64,000 nt of DNA from Arthrobacter sp. OVS8 (GCA_028370155.1 CP116670.1:1984001-2048000); one strand, 5' to 3'; counted from the stretch's first letter, positions 8,780 to 18,897 are shown. Notes: generated from the letters alone by a model not told the origin. Translations and numbers: made by a program.

Positions 8780-9533
8780 GTGGCTATGCAAAAAGTGGCT
8801 AATCAACTTAATCTCAACATCGACAGGTCTTCCCCGGTGCCGCTCTACCACCAGGTGGTTCAGGGTATTGAAGCCGCGATCCACGGCGGGGTGCTTCCCC
8901 GGGCAGCCGCCTCGACAACGAGATCGACCTTGCCGCCCAACTAAACCTTTCCCGCCCCACCATGCGCAAGGCCATGGACGAACTGGTCCGCTCGGGCCTG
9001 CTGGTGCGCAAGCGCGGCGTCGGCACGCAGGTGGTCTCCAGCCAGGTGCGGCGCCCCTGGAGCTGTCCAGCCTCTTCGATGACCTCAGCAACAACGGCAG
9101 CAAGCCCACCACCGAGGTGCTGAGCTTCTCCCACGACGAGGCCGACGCCGCCACCCGGGCGGCGCTCCAGCTTCCCGCCGGCGCGAAGGTCTACCACTTC
9201 ACCCGACTCCGGAAGGTCGGCGGAAAACCGCTGGCGCTGATGGAGAACTGGGTCCGCGATGACATCACGTCCATCGACGAGGCGCTTCTCGGCGCGCAAG
9301 GCCTCTACGGGATCCTCCGCAACGGCGGGGTGAACTTCCGCCTCGCCTCACAGCGCATCGGCGCCATGATCGCCAACGACTACCAGGCGTCGCTGCTGGA
9401 CACCACCCCCGGTTCAGCCCTGGTCACCATGGAACGCACCGCCGTGGATGACACCGGACGCCAGGTGGAGACCGGGCACCACGTCTACCGCGCGGATTCC
9501 TACAGCTTCGAAATGACGCTGGTCCAACGCTAG
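8780..9533 (+). CDS. GntR-family regulator with UTRA domain, probable inositol-locus regulator
   Basis: About 250 residues. VPLYHQVVQGIEAAIHGG opens the winged helix. LAAQLNLSRPTMRKAMDEL is the recognition region and RKRGVGTQV the wing. A UTRA effector domain follows (KVYHFTRLRKVGGKPLALME, then LVTMERTAVDD). Two frameshifts are required, near 8905 (an extra base in a C/G run) and near 9052 (a lost C). GTG at 8780 is preceded by AGGGAGC. It is directly upstream of iolB and is the best candidate to bind the TGTC-N2-GACA operators, sensing an inositol-derived ligand. Confidence 0.75.
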
Positions 9534-9598
9534 GCATCCTTACCCCGTCAGCAGCACCCCCGCCGCCCTCCGGCGCGACAACGAAAAGGCAGAAATTC

Positions 9599-10494
9599 AT
9601 GGCCAACTGGGTCTATCCGCTCGGCACCGCCGCGCACGGCACCTGGGACGTCTCCCTGGGGACGTCCGATTCCACGTTGGAAGTGACGGGCTGGGCCCAC
9701 ACCGGCCTGAAGGTCGCCACGCTGGCGTCCGCGGCCGCCGTCGAACTTCCCGCCGCGGACGAGGAGCGCATTGTGGTCCCGCTCAACGGCGCCTTTACGG
9801 TCTCCGTCGAAGGCGAGGAGTACCGGCTGGCCGGCCGGGACAGTGTTTTCAGCGGCCCCAGCGACGTCCTTTACACCGGAACGGGCAAGGCGGTGACCAT
9901 CAGTTCGTCCGACGGCGGACGCGTTGCCGTCGCCACGGCCCCGACCAAATCCTCCTACCCGACGCGCCTCATCACGGCCGCCGAGACGCCGGTGGAACTG
10001 CGCGGGGCTGGCAATTGCTCCCGCCAGGTCCACAATTTCGGGACCCCCGCCGCGCTGGAAGCGGACCGCTTCATCGTCTGCGAGGTCCTCACACCGGCCG
10101 GCAACTGGTCCTCCTACCCTCCGCACAAGCACGATGAGGAGAAGGACGGCGAGACCAGCCTCGAGGAGATCTACTACTTTGAGACCCGGGTCTCCCCGGT
10201 GCGCCGGCGCGGCCGGGAGCGGACGACGCCATCGGCTACCAGCGCGTCTACGCCTCGGACGAGCGGCCCATCGACGTCTCCGCGGAAGTGCGGACCGGTG
10301 ACGTCGTCCTGGTGCCCTACGGCTGGCACGGTCCCGCCATGGCAGCCCCGGGCTACGACATGTACTACCTCAACGTGATGGCAGGCCCCGGCCCGGTCCG
10401 CGACTGGCTGATCAGCGACGACCCGCACCACGGCTGGATCCGCCAGACCTGGGAAGGCCAGGACCTCGACCCGCGGCTGCCGTTCGGCGCCTGA
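9599..10494 (+). CDS. iolB: 5-deoxy-glucuronate isomerase
   Basis: About 298 residues, normal for IolB. The enzyme converts 5-deoxy-D-glucuronate to 5-dehydro-2-deoxy-D-gluconate in myo-inositol breakdown. The N-terminal cupin has RLAGRDSVFSGPSDVLY. The C-terminal cupin has the metal site WSSYPPHKHDE and EEIYYFE. One base is lost near 10198 (CCGGTGCG for CCGGGTGCG), after which the reading resumes as DDAIGYQRVYASDERPIDV to VPYGWHGP. It follows the GntR gene by 65 bases on the same strand and ends at a strong terminator. Confidence 0.9.
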
Positions 10495-10528
10495 ACCTGA
10501 ACTACCTATCCGCAAGCCCGCGAAGCGC

Positions 10529-10568
10529 AAGAACCCCGGAGCCGCAAGGCTCCGGGGTTCTTTCGTTT
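10529..10568. terminator. Bidirectional terminator between iolB and the iolG/ABC operon
   Basis: Perfect stem AAGAACCCCGGAGCC - GCAA - GGCTCCGGGGTTCTT followed by TTCGTTTT. It sits between convergent genes and can stop transcription from both sides. Confidence 0.9.
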
Positions 10569-10610
10569 TGGCGCTCCACCCCGGTGACGGAACCGGGGTG
10601 GAGTGCCGGT

Positions 10611-11644
10611 TTAGCGGGCCACGGTCTGGACCACGCGGACCGGCACGCCGGTCGCGAGGGATTCCTGGGCGGCGTCGGCCACCCGGGAGGCTGCCACGGC
10701 ATCCTCGGGGGTGCAGGGGTTGTCCCGGCGGCCCAGGATCAGCTCGACGAAGGCCGCCATCTCGGAGCGGTAGGCCTGGTCGAACCGCTCGGCGAATGTG
10801 TGGTGGGGCTCCCCGCCGGGAACGTGACCCCGGCTTCGGCGGACGCCAGCGCGGTCTTGTCGTCCAGGCCCACCATGAGCGAACTGCGGGAACCCTGGAT
10901 CTCCAGCCGCACGTCGTGGCCGGCGCCGTTGTACCGCGTGGCCGAAACTGTCCCGACGGTGCCGTCGTCGAACGTCACCAGCGCGAGGGCCGTGTCCACA
11001 TCGCCGGCCGCACCGATGGCCGGGTCCCCGTTGTTGGAACCCCTGGCATAGACCTCGACGATTTCCCGGCCGGTGAGCCAGCGCAGGATGTCGAAATCGT
11101 GCACCGAGCAGTCCCGGAACAGTCCGCCGGAGCTGGCCAGGAACTCGACCGGCGGCGGGGTCATGTCGCACGTGACGGCGCGCAGCGAATGGATCCAGCC
11201 CAGTTCCCCGGCCTGGTAGGCACGCCGGGCCTCCTGGTAGCCAGCGTCGAAGCGCCGCTGGTGGCCGATCTGGACCACTCCTTGCCGGTCCCGGATGTAG
11301 TCGAGCACGGGCAGGGCGTCCGCCACGTTCAGGGCCACGGGCTTCTCGCAGAAGACCGGAATACCGGCGTCCACACCGGCCTTGATCAGCTCCGGGTGGG
11401 TCCCGGTTCCCGTGGCGATGACCAGTCCGTCCAGCCCGGAGGCGAGGAGCTCCTGCACCGAGGGCAGGAACTCGGCACCGAGCCCGGCGGCGACGGCCCG
11501 GGCGTGGTCGGCGGCCACGTCGGTGAGCCGGAGCCGGACGTTGATGCCCTGCGGATTCAGCACCTCGTTCAGCGCTGCGATGTTGTTGGCGTGCATCACG
11601 CCGATCCGGCCCACGCCGACCAGTCCAAGGATTACGTCTTTCAT
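10611..11644 (-). CDS. iolG: Gfo/Idh/MocA-family inositol 2-dehydrogenase
   Basis: About 344 residues. The N-terminal Rossmann domain carries LGLVGVGRIGVMHANNI, followed by the family signature FCEKPVALNVA with the catalytic Lys. DCSVHDFDILRWL holds the downstream catalytic Asp/His. Such enzymes oxidise myo-inositol to scyllo-inosose with NAD. One frameshift near 10808 joins FPAGSPTTH to FAERFDQAYRSEMAAFVELILG. It is the last gene of a six-gene ABC/isomerase/dehydrogenase operon, and its ATG overlaps the upstream stop as ATGA. Two more iolG paralogues lie in the window, so its exact inositol isomer is uncertain. Confidence 0.8.
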
Positions 11645-12434
11645 GCTCCTACTTCCGCGTGTAGTGCGGGCACGGTGAACGCTGCCCGGAAGGCCTCCAG
11701 GGCCGCGTAGCTGTCACCGCTGGCCCAGGCTTCCATGCCCACGGTTCCGTCGTAGCCGGCCTCCGTGAGCGCCCCGGCGACGGCGGCGTAGTTGATTTCC
11801 CCGGTGCCGGGTTCGCAGCGCCCGGGAACATCCGCCACTTGGATCTCGCCGAGGTAGGGCAGGGCATTCCGGACGAGTTGGATCAGGTTCCCCTCCCCAT
11901 TTGGGCGTGATAGAGGTCCAGCATGAGCCTGGCGTTGGGGTGCCCGGCGGCCTGGACCAGCGCCAGGGTGTCCTTGGCCCGGGCCAGCGGGATGCCGGGG
12001 TGGTCCAGGATGGTGTTGAGGTTCTCGAGGCAGAAGGTCACCCCGTATTTCTCGCCGAGCCGGCCAAGCCGCTCCAGGGTCCGGGCCCCCGTGCTCCACA
12101 TGTGGCCGCTGGACCGGTAGACCGGACGGGCCGCCTGGCCGTCGATGAGTTCAGCCGGGTGCACCACCATGCGGCTCACACCGAGCTCCAGAGCGGTGGG
12201 GATGAGCGTCTCCGCCGTGCGCACCACCTCGTCGGCCGAGTCCGGGTCAACCAGGCTGCCGGCGGTGTAGCCCGTCATGGACGAAAACACCGCCCCGGTG
12301 GCCGTGAGGGCACCGATGTCCTTGGTCCGGGAGTCCCAGAGTTCGACGTCGAAGCCGGCCTCATGGATCCGGCGCACCCGTTCCGTGAACGGGAGGTCGG
12401 TGAAGACCATCTCGGCGCAAACGGCAAGCCGCAT
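11641..12434 (-). CDS. TIM-barrel sugar isomerase, hydroxypyruvate-isomerase-like
   Basis: About 264 residues. It begins [20 protein letters not shown], contains FCLENLNT and LMLDLYHAQM (metal-binding Glu/Asp/His of the xylose-isomerase-like fold) and ends with ADVPGRCEPGTGEINY, a hallmark of hydroxypyruvate isomerase relatives. The frame changes near 11895, where MGRGT should read on as MGEGNLIQLVRN. The gene starts one base inside the stop of the upstream iolG and ends overlapping the ATG of the next iolG. In this operon it probably interconverts keto-inositol or keto-sugar intermediates; the true substrate is open. Confidence 0.75.
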
Positions 12435-13551
12435 CAGAGGACTGCCGTCTCGTTGACAGCCGCTGTATTGACTGACTCTGTGTTAACCCCACAGGGGCGC
12501 CGGCCTTGACCGACTCGATGCAAGCCAGCGCCATGGCCAGCGCGCGCCGGGCGTCCGCCGCGCCGGGCGTGAGTGAGTACGCGGCCGACGACGGCGGTGT
12601 TCCGTCCCGCCGTGCCCGCACGGCGTCGGCGAAGTCGGCCAGTTCGTCCGTGTAGGCCTGGCGGAAGAGCTCGACGTTCAGCCGAGGCGTGTCCGCCGAC
12701 ATGCCGTCGGCGGTGTAGCGGCGGGCGGCGGTTTCCGTGGCCCGCCCGGCCTGCACCATGCCCTTGGAACCGAAGACTTCCCCGCGGATGTCGTAGCCGT
12801 AGAGGGCGCTGAAGTTTGCCTCGGCCACGGCGATGGCACCGTTGCTGTAGCGGATGGTCACCACCGCCGTGTCCAGGAAGCCCTGGTCGCGTAGGCCGGG
12901 TTCCACGAGCGCATCGGCGATGGCGTAGACCTCCACCGGCTCCGCGCCTTCGTTGAACCAGTTCAGTGTGTCGAAGTCGTGGATCAGGGTTTCCAGGAAG
13001 ACGGTCCAGGCCGGGACCCTGGCCGCGTTTGGAATGCTTCCGGTGCCGGGATCCCGGGTCAGCGAGCGCAGCAGCTGCGGCGTTCCGACCGTTCCCGCGG
13101 CGAGCTCCTTCTTGGCGGCCTGGAAGTCGGCAGCGTACCGGCGGTTGAAACCGATCTGGAAGTGCACGCCGGCCGCCTCCACAGCGGCCAGGGCGGCGTC
13201 GAGCTCATCAAGGCCCAGCCCGGCCGGCTTCTCGCAAAACACATGCTTGCCGGCGGCGGCAGCCTGGGCGATCAGGGCCGAATGGAAGCGCGCCGGGCTC
13301 GCGATGATCACGGCGTCGATCTCCGGGTCAGCCAGGATGTCGGCGGCGTCCGCCGTCACCTTGCCGGCACCCAGGACGGATGCGAGCCCAGCGGCGGACT
13401 CAACGTTGGGGTCCGCGATGGCGGCGAGCTCGGCACCGGGGACCCGGCGGGCGATGCTTTCTGCGTGGAAAGCGCCCATCCAGCCGGAGCCGATCAGCCC
13501 GATCTTCACCGGCTGGGATGCATCGGACGGGGTGCGGTTCAGGTAAGCCAA
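12434..13551 (-). CDS. iolG: Second Gfo/Idh/MocA-family dehydrogenase of the ABC operon
   Basis: About 372 residues. [19 protein letters not shown] is the nucleotide site, [14 protein letters not shown] carries the catalytic Lys, and [16 protein letters not shown] the catalytic region. It resembles inositol dehydrogenases but is only distantly like the copy at 10611. A G is lost near 12489; corrected, the protein ends [18 protein letters not shown] and its TGA overlaps the next ATG by one base. AAAGGAC precedes the ATG. Two different oxidoreductases with one isomerase suggest oxidation, isomerisation and reduction of inositol stereoisomers such as scyllo- or chiro-inositol. Confidence 0.75.
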
Positions 13552-13583
13552 GGGCTTGTCCTTTCAAGAATCGGGACGGCAGC

Positions 13584-14496
13584 TTAACCGTAGGTTTTGC
13601 CGGTTGTCTGGGCCACGTCGGCGACTTCGCCCTGGACTTCCTTGACGATGTCGCCGTGGCCGCCGAGTTGTTCGAGTTCGTGGGCGAGTTCGGCGAGTTC
13701 GGCGCCGCCGCCATTTGGGCGGTGAGCTCGTCGAGGGTGATGTCCTTTTTGTCGTAGTAGCCGATCGACTTGCCGCGCTTGAGCAGCAGGAACCGGTCGC
13801 CGACAGGAAAGGCGTGGTGCGGGTTGTGGGTGATGAAGATGACCCCGAGGCCGCGGTCGCGGGCCTGCAGGATGTAGCGGAGTACCACGCCGGACTGCTT
13901 CACGCCCAGGGCCGCGGTGGGCTCGTCCAGGATCAGGACCTTCGCGCCGAAGTACACGGCCCGGGCGATCGCGACGCACTGGCGTTCACCGCCGGAGAGC
14001 TGGCCGATGGGCTGCTCCACGTCGCGGAGGTCGATGCCCATTTCGGCGAGTTCCTTGAGCGTGATCTCCTTCATCTTCTCGACGTCCATGCTCCTGAACG
14101 GGCCGAAGCCGGAGGTGAGCTCGGAGCCGAGGAAGAAGTTGCGCCAGATCGGCATCAGGGGCACCACGGCGAGGTCCTGGTAGACGGTGGCGATGCCGGC
14201 GTCCAGGGCGTCCCGGGGAGAATCGAACTTCCGTTCCTCGCCCATGATGTTCAGGACCCCGGCGTCGTGCTGGTGCAGTCCGGCGATGATCTTGATCAGC
14301 GTGGACTTGCCGGCGCCGTTGTCGCCCAGGACGCAGGTGACGCGGCCGTTGTCCACGGCCATGGTCACATCGGACAGGGCGATGATGTTGCCGTAGTGCT
14401 TGCCGACCCCTCGAGGGAGAGCAGGTGGACGGGGTGTGTGAGGGGATCTTTTTCGTTCTGGAGCAGCGTTTGCTGGTCGATCTCGTTGGCATTCAT
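13584..14496 (-). CDS. Sugar ABC transporter ATP-binding protein
   Basis: About 304 residues. Walker A is [13 protein letters not shown], the signature [14 protein letters not shown], Walker [12 protein letters not shown], and the H-loop [10 protein letters not shown]. It resembles a single-copy half of RbsA-type ATPases (CUT2 family). The start is ATG at 14496; a lost G near 14408 separates [12 protein letters not shown] from [14 protein letters not shown] second shift near 13715 leads into a C-terminal tail ending TTGKTYG. It powers the permease upstream and the binding protein at 15615. The likely cargo is inositol or an isomer. Confidence 0.85.
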
Positions 14497-14512
14497 TTTC
14501 TCTCCGGCCCCT

Positions 14513-15562
14513 TTACTTGAGTTCCGCGCGGCGCTTGACGATGAGGTTGACGATGGTGGCCAGCAGCAGCATCAGGCCCAGGAAGAACTTGAACCAGTCC
14601 GGGTTCCACTGCGCGTAGACGATGCCCTTGTTGGCCATGCCGAAGATGAACGCGCCGATCGCGCCGCCGATCGCCGAACCGTAGCCGCCGGTCAGCAGGC
14701 AGCCGCCGATAACCGCGGCGATGATGTAGAGGAACTCGTTGCCCACGCCTTCACCGGACTGCACGGTGTCGAAGGCGAAGAGGTTGTGCATACCCAGGAC
14801 CCAGCCGCAGAAGCCCACGCCCATGAACAGGCCGATCTTGGTGGCCTTGACCGGGACACCTACGGCGCGGGCCGCGTTCGCGTCGCCGCCGACCGCGAAG
14901 ATCCAGTTCCCCACGCGGGTCCGCATCAGCACCCAGGTGGCCACCGCGACGAGCGCGATCCAGATGAACACGGTGATTTTGACGTCGACGCCGGCGATGT
15001 TCACCGAGGACGCGAAGACGGCCCGGGCGGAGTCGAAGCCTTCCATGTTGGAGATCGACGGGGAGGACACGGAGCCGCCGATCATGCGGGTCAGGCCCAG
15101 GTTCAGGCCGGTCAGCATCAGGAACGTGGCCAGGGTGACGATGAAGGACGGCAGTTTGGTCTTCATCAGGATCCAGCCGTTGAGGTAACCGATGCCCAGG
15201 GACACCAGCAGGGCCAGGCCGACGCCGACCCAGACGTTCGTGCTGAAGTACCAGCTGAACATCGACGCCGTCAGCGCCGAGGAGATCACGGCGACGCCGG
15301 TGGAAAGGTCGAACTCCCCGCCGATCATCAGCAAGGACACCCCCACCGCCATGATGCCGATGGTGGAACTGCCGTACAGAATGGTCGCCAGCGCGTTGGG
15401 CTGGGTGAACGTCGGGGACACCACCGCGAAGAAGATGAAGAGGACGATCGCACCCACGAGGGCGCCGACCTCGGGCCGGCCGAGGAGTTTCTGGAACGGA
15501 CTGCGCTTGGCGACGCGCTCATCGGGCGCCGCTGTCTTTGTCTTGGTCTGGGTCATGGTCAT
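14513..15562 (-). CDS. Sugar ABC transporter permease (RbsC-like)
   Basis: About 349 residues with eight to ten hydrophobic helices. MIGGEFDLSTGVAV and the late motif FAVGGDANAARAVGVPV are typical of CUT2 ribose/inositol permeases. ATG at 15562 has AAGGAG seven bases upstream, so longer in-frame starts were set aside. It lies 16 bases before the ATPase gene. It forms the membrane channel of the importer. No frameshift was seen. Confidence 0.9.
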   Translation of the reverse strand: MTMTQTKTKTAAPDERVAKRSPFQKLLGRPEVGALVGAIVLFIFFAVVSPTFTQPNALATILYGSSTIGIMAVGVSLLMIGGEFDLSTGVAVISSALTASMFSWYFSTNVWVGVGLALLVSLGIGYLNGWILMKTKLPSFIVTLATFLMLTGLNLGLTRMIGGSVSSPSISNMEGFDSARAVFASSVNIAGVDVKITVFIWIALVAVATWVLMRTRVGNWIFAVGGDANAARAVGVPVKATKIGLFMGVGFCGWVLGMHNLFAFDTVQSGEGVGNEFLYIIAAVIGGCLLTGGYGSAIGGAIGAFIFGMANKGIVYAQWNPDWFKFFLGLMLLLATIVNLIVKRRAELK

Positions 15563-15614
15563 GATGGTTCTCCTTGCTGCCGGGCCGGCGCGTGGCGGCC
15601 CGGCCAGCTGGCTG

Positions 15615-16610
15615 TTAGCGGATACCCTGCTCGGCGAATTTAAGGACATCGCCCGCGTTTTCCTGGTCGATGATTGCGGGGCCGGTGAGGACGGCCTGGC
15701 CGCCGCCGATGTTGAAGCCGCCTCGCTTGTTCTGCCACAGCGCGTCAACGGCGCCGTAGCCCTGCAGCCAGGGCTGCTGATCCACGGTGAACAGCACGCT
15801 GCCGTCGGAGATCTTCTGAGCCAGTTCCTTGTTCAGGTCGAAGCTTGCAACCTTGGCCGAGCTCCCGGCCGTTTCCACCGACTTCAGCAGCGTCAGGGTG
15901 ATGGGTGCACCGAGCCCGATGATGACGTCGGCGTCCTTGGAGGCCTGCAGCTTTGCGGTCGCCGTCGACTCGACCGAGGTCATGTCTGCACCGTTCACGT
16001 ACAGGATTTCCGTTCCGGGCACCTTTTCCTTCACACCGGCGCACCGTGCTTCCAGGCCCACATGTCCCTGCGCCTGGATCACGCAGACCGGGTGCTTGTA
16101 GCCGCCGTCGGCCAGCTTGGTACCCACGGCCTGGCCGGCGAGCTGCTCGTTGGAACCGAAGTGGGTGAAAGCTCCCAGCTGGGTGGCGACAGATTCACCG
16201 GCGTTGAGGCTGACAATCGGGATGCCCGCGTCGGAGGCCTTCTTCAGCGCGTCTTTCAGCGCATCGGGCGTGGCCAGTGTCACGGCGATGCCGTCGACTT
16301 TCTGGTCCACGGCCTGCTCGATCAGCTGTGCCTGCCGGCCGGCTTCGGGGTCGCCCGTGTAAAGCAATTCAACGTTGTCCTTGGCCGCCGCTTCCTCGGC
16401 CCCCTTGCGGACGGTGTCCCAGAAGGTGTCCCCGGCGGGAGCGTGGGTGATCAAGGCGATCTTCATCCGCTCTGTGGTGGCCACCTGGCCGCCGGCAGCC
16501 GCGTCGCCGGAGTCTGCGGGCTTGCCGCCGGTGCTGGAACACGCGCTCAGGGCCAGCATGGGTACCACGGCCGCCACGAGGGCCGTCTTCCGCCACGAGA
16601 ACTTGGTCAC
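15615..16610 (-). CDS. Sugar ABC transporter periplasmic-type substrate-binding lipoprotein
   Basis: About 331 residues. VTKFSWRKTALVAAVVPMLA leads to the lipobox LSAC, so the protein is exported and lipid-anchored. The mature part is a Peripla_BP_4 sugar-binding fold: KIALITHAPAGDTFWDTV, then AQLIEQAVDQKVDGIAVTL, DLNKELAQKI and TVDQQPWLQGY. GTG at 16610 follows AAAGGAGATTAATC. It is the first gene of the six-gene operon, with a promoter and operator at 16681-16725. The closest functional analogues are inositol and ribose binding proteins. Confidence 0.88.
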   Translation of the reverse strand: MTKFSWRKTALVAAVVPMLALSACSSTGGKPADSGDAAAGGQVATTERMKIALITHAPAGDTFWDTVRKGAEEAAAKDNVELLYTGDPEAGRQAQLIEQAVDQKVDGIAVTLATPDALKDALKKASDAGIPIVSLNAGESVATQLGAFTHFGSNEQLAGQAVGTKLADGGYKHPVCVIQAQGHVGLEARCAGVKEKVPGTEILYVNGADMTSVESTATAKLQASKDADVIIGLGAPITLTLLKSVETAGSSAKVASFDLNKELAQKISDGSVLFTVDQQPWLQGYGAVDALWQNKRGGFNIGGGQAVLTGPAIIDQENAGDVLKFAEQGIR

Positions 16611-16680
16611 GATTAATCTCCTTTGATTCCGGGCCACGCCGACCGCTTCTTTGCGTCAGTCCGTGAGCCATCTACAACTG

Positions 16681-16725
16681 ATCATGGTGATTTACCTCAC
16701 GCATGTCAATAGTTTGTCCTGACAT
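16681..16725 (-). promoter_or_regulatory. Promoter with iol-type operator for the ABC operon
   Basis: Read on the minus strand: operator ATGTCAGGACAAA (16725-16713), a three-base gap, -35 box TTGACA (16709-16704), a 17-base spacer and -10 box CATGAT (16686-16681). The same operator, gap and -35 order recurs before iolC. An operator touching the -35 box fits repression, or activation, by the GntR regulator. Confidence 0.7.
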
Positions 16726-16813
16726 TAGGATGTAATCACGTAACGATTGACTCGCATCCCGTAAAGAATCACCGGATTTTCGGGCCCTTCCGCGCGGCGC
16801 CTCACTGCCGGAA

Positions 16814-16857
16814 AAACGCCGACGACGGCGGCAGCCCAAGGCCGCCGCCGTCGTCGC
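16814..16857 (-). terminator. Rho-independent terminator of the DHA1 exporter gene
   Basis: Stem CGACGACGGCGGC / GCCGCCGTCGTCG with a short loop, followed on the minus strand by GGCGTTTTTCC. It lies 27 bases past the stop of the MFS gene. Confidence 0.85.
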
Positions 16858-16883
16858 GGTGTTCGAAAATGAAGTTGAGGACG

Positions 16884-18123
16884 TCAGGCCCGCTGGAGTT
16901 CCGCGCTCTCCCGCCCGCCGTCCGCACCGGCGACGCCGGCCGCGGCGGGAACGCCGTCGCGTCCGCTGCCTTCCCGGCTTTCGTGCCGCTTCGCAGCGCC
17001 TGCGGCGACCCCCATAACGGCCAGGCCCAGCAGCGTGATCCCGGCGCCGGCCCAGATGGGCGAGGTGTAGCCGAGGCCGGCAGTGATGGTCACGCCGCCC
17101 AACCACGCGCCGAGGGCGTTGCCCACATTGAAGGCTCCGATGTTGGCACCTGAGGCCAGGGTGGGAGCGGTCGTGGCGTATTTCATGACGCGCATCTGAA
17201 GTCCGGGGACCGTGGCGAAGCCGAAGCCGCCCAGCAGCACCATGGAGGCGATGGTCATGGGCTGGTTTCCGGACGTGAGGGCGAAGACCACCAGAACCAC
17301 AACCAGGGCGGAGAGCGCCACGAGCAACGTGCGGTCCACGTTCCGGTCCGCCGCTTTGCCGCCCGCGGTGTTGCCGATAAACAGGCCCACGCCGAAGAGA
17401 ATCAGCAGCCACGGCACGGTGGAGGCGGAGAATCCGGTGACCTCGGTGAGCGTGAAGGCGATGTAGGTGAAGGCGCCGAACATGCCGCCGTAGCCCAGAA
17501 TCGTGACCAGGATGGAGAGCCATACCTGGCCGGACCGGAAGGCCCGGAGCTCCCCGCGCAGTCCGCCGGCCTGGCCCGCACCGGTTTTCGGAACCAGGGC
17601 GAGGATGCCAACCAGCGCCAGCACACCGATGACGGTGATCGCCCAGAAGGTGGACCGCCAGCCGGCGGCCTGGCCCAGCATGGTGCCGAACGGCACGCCC
17701 AGGACATTGGCCGCCGTCAGCCCGGTGAACATGATGGCGATCGCCCCGGCTTTTGGTGGGGGCCACCATACTGGCGGCGACCACCGCGCCGATGCCGAAG
17801 AAGGCACCGTGGGCCAGCGCCGCGATGATGCGGCCGATCATCATCAGCGAGTAGTCCGGTGCGACGGCCGAGATCAGGTTGCCGGCGATGAACAGCACCA
17901 TCAGGACGGCCAGGACCGGTTTGCGCTCGAAGCGCGTTACGGCGGCGGTCAGGAGCAGGGCCCCGACAACGACGGCGAGCGCGTAGCCGGAGATCAGCCA
18001 GCCGGCCGTGGCCTCGCTGACGCGGAAGTCCGCGGCCACTTCGGGCAGCAGGCCCATGATGACGAACTCGGTGAGTCCGATCCCGAACCCGCCGAGGGCG
18101 AGTGCTATCAGGCCGATTGGCAT
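16884..18123 (-). CDS. MFS transporter, DHA1 (drug:proton antiporter) type
   Basis: About 413 residues with twelve predicted helices. It begins MPIGLIALALGGFGIGLTEF, the first helix of the AraJ/Cmr-like DHA1 group, and has ALAHGAFFGIGAVVAA plus ANVLGVPFGTMLGQ. One base is lost near 17750. The C-terminus is a charged, probably disordered tail. It is divergent from a MarR gene across a 170-base region rich in GTTGC/GCAAC half-sites, so it is probably MarR-controlled. It may export a toxic compound or a sugar; the cargo is unknown. Confidence 0.82.
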
Positions 18124-18171
18124 GGAGGGGCTCCTTCAAAACTGTACGGAAAGAATTGCGAAGCGTAAGCT

Positions 18172-18231
18172 ATTAGTTGCAGACGCGTTATTTATTGTTG
18201 CACAAGCAACTATGCCGCGCAAGCAACTAAT
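18172..18231. promoter_or_regulatory. Candidate MarR operators between the exporter and marR genes
   Basis: A tight palindrome GTTGC-ACAA-GCAAC lies at 18197-18210. A wider pair, ATTAGTTGC (18172-18180) and GCAACTAAT (18223-18231), surrounds it. Symmetric half-sites between divergent exporter and MarR genes are the usual layout for MarR autoregulation. Confidence 0.6.
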
Positions 18232-18294
18232 TTGTGGGCTGCCGCTGTTCCGGTACTTTCGTGGCGGGGCAGGCTGATCTGAAGGGAAGAACTG

Positions 18295-18744
18295 ATGGGC
18301 ATCAAGGACGACGCCGTCGAGGTCCGGGCGCAAGGCTGGCGGACCCTGGCGGCCCTGCACGGACTGATCGAGGCGGAGCTGGAACGCGCGCTGCAGGCGG
18401 TGGCGCAGCTGTCCGTCGTGGAGTACACCGTGCTGGATGCGCTGAGCCGCCAGGACGGCTGGCACATGCGCATGCAACAGCTGGCCCGCGCCACCGCGTT
18501 GAGCGCGAGCGCCACCACACGGCTGGTCAGCCGGCTGGAGGACCGGGGCCTCCTGACCCGGATCCTGTGCGCCGATGACCGCCGCGGGATCTACACCGAG
18601 CTCACCCCGGGCGGCATCAAGCTGCTGGAGGAGGCCCGGCCCAGCCACGACGCCACGCTGGAGCGTGCGCTGGCCGAGGCGCAGGAGGTGCCGGAGCTGG
18701 CGCCCCTGGTGGATGCGCTCCCGAAGCTGCACGCGCACGCGTAG
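18295..18744 (+). CDS. MarR-family transcriptional regulator
   Basis: 149 residues. The winged helix-turn-helix spans MRMQQLARATALSASATTRL and VSRLEDRGLL, with the wing DDRRGIYTELTPGG. MarR proteins bind as dimers to palindromes and release on binding phenolic or drug-like ligands. The divergent MFS exporter and the GTTGC palindromes upstream point to local control. The gene ends shortly before a large hairpin. Confidence 0.88.
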   Translation: MGIKDDAVEVRAQGWRTLAALHGLIEAELERALQAVAQLSVVEYTVLDALSRQDGWHMRMQQLARATALSASATTRLVSRLEDRGLLTRILCADDRRGIYTELTPGGIKLLEEARPSHDATLERALAEAQEVPELAPLVDALPKLHAHA

Positions 18745-18799
18745 CCGTGTAGCTCCACGCCGCGCCCGGACACGCAGAAAGCCCCGCCCCGCGGCTGCC

Positions 18800-18861
18800 C
18801 AACTGACTAGCAGTTAAGGCCGTTCTGAGGGCTCAAAACGGCCCCTGCTGCCAGCTAGTTG
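18800..18861. terminator. Nested hairpin between marR and iolT
   Basis: The inner stem GCCGTTCTG - AGGGCT - CAAAACGGC (18819-18842) is nested in an outer pair, CAACTGACTAGCAG with CTGCTGCCAGCTAGTTG. It lies between convergent genes. The inner stem is nearly identical to one at 23253-23276 after iolA. Confidence 0.6.
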
Positions 18862-18897
18862 GGTGGTGCCGGAGGGGGCGGTGTGCGTCTGCGCAGG

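Noticed and set aside
13715..15643. A 642-codon plus-strand open frame opposite the ABC transporter genes
   Set aside because: Composition is Gly/Asp/His-rich as expected from the complement of GC-rich coding sequence, with no domain and no start signal.
16672..16883. Extension of the DHA1 exporter frame past 16884
   Set aside because: That frame follows from the frameshift near 17750. The corrected frame stops at 16884 and is followed by a proper terminator.
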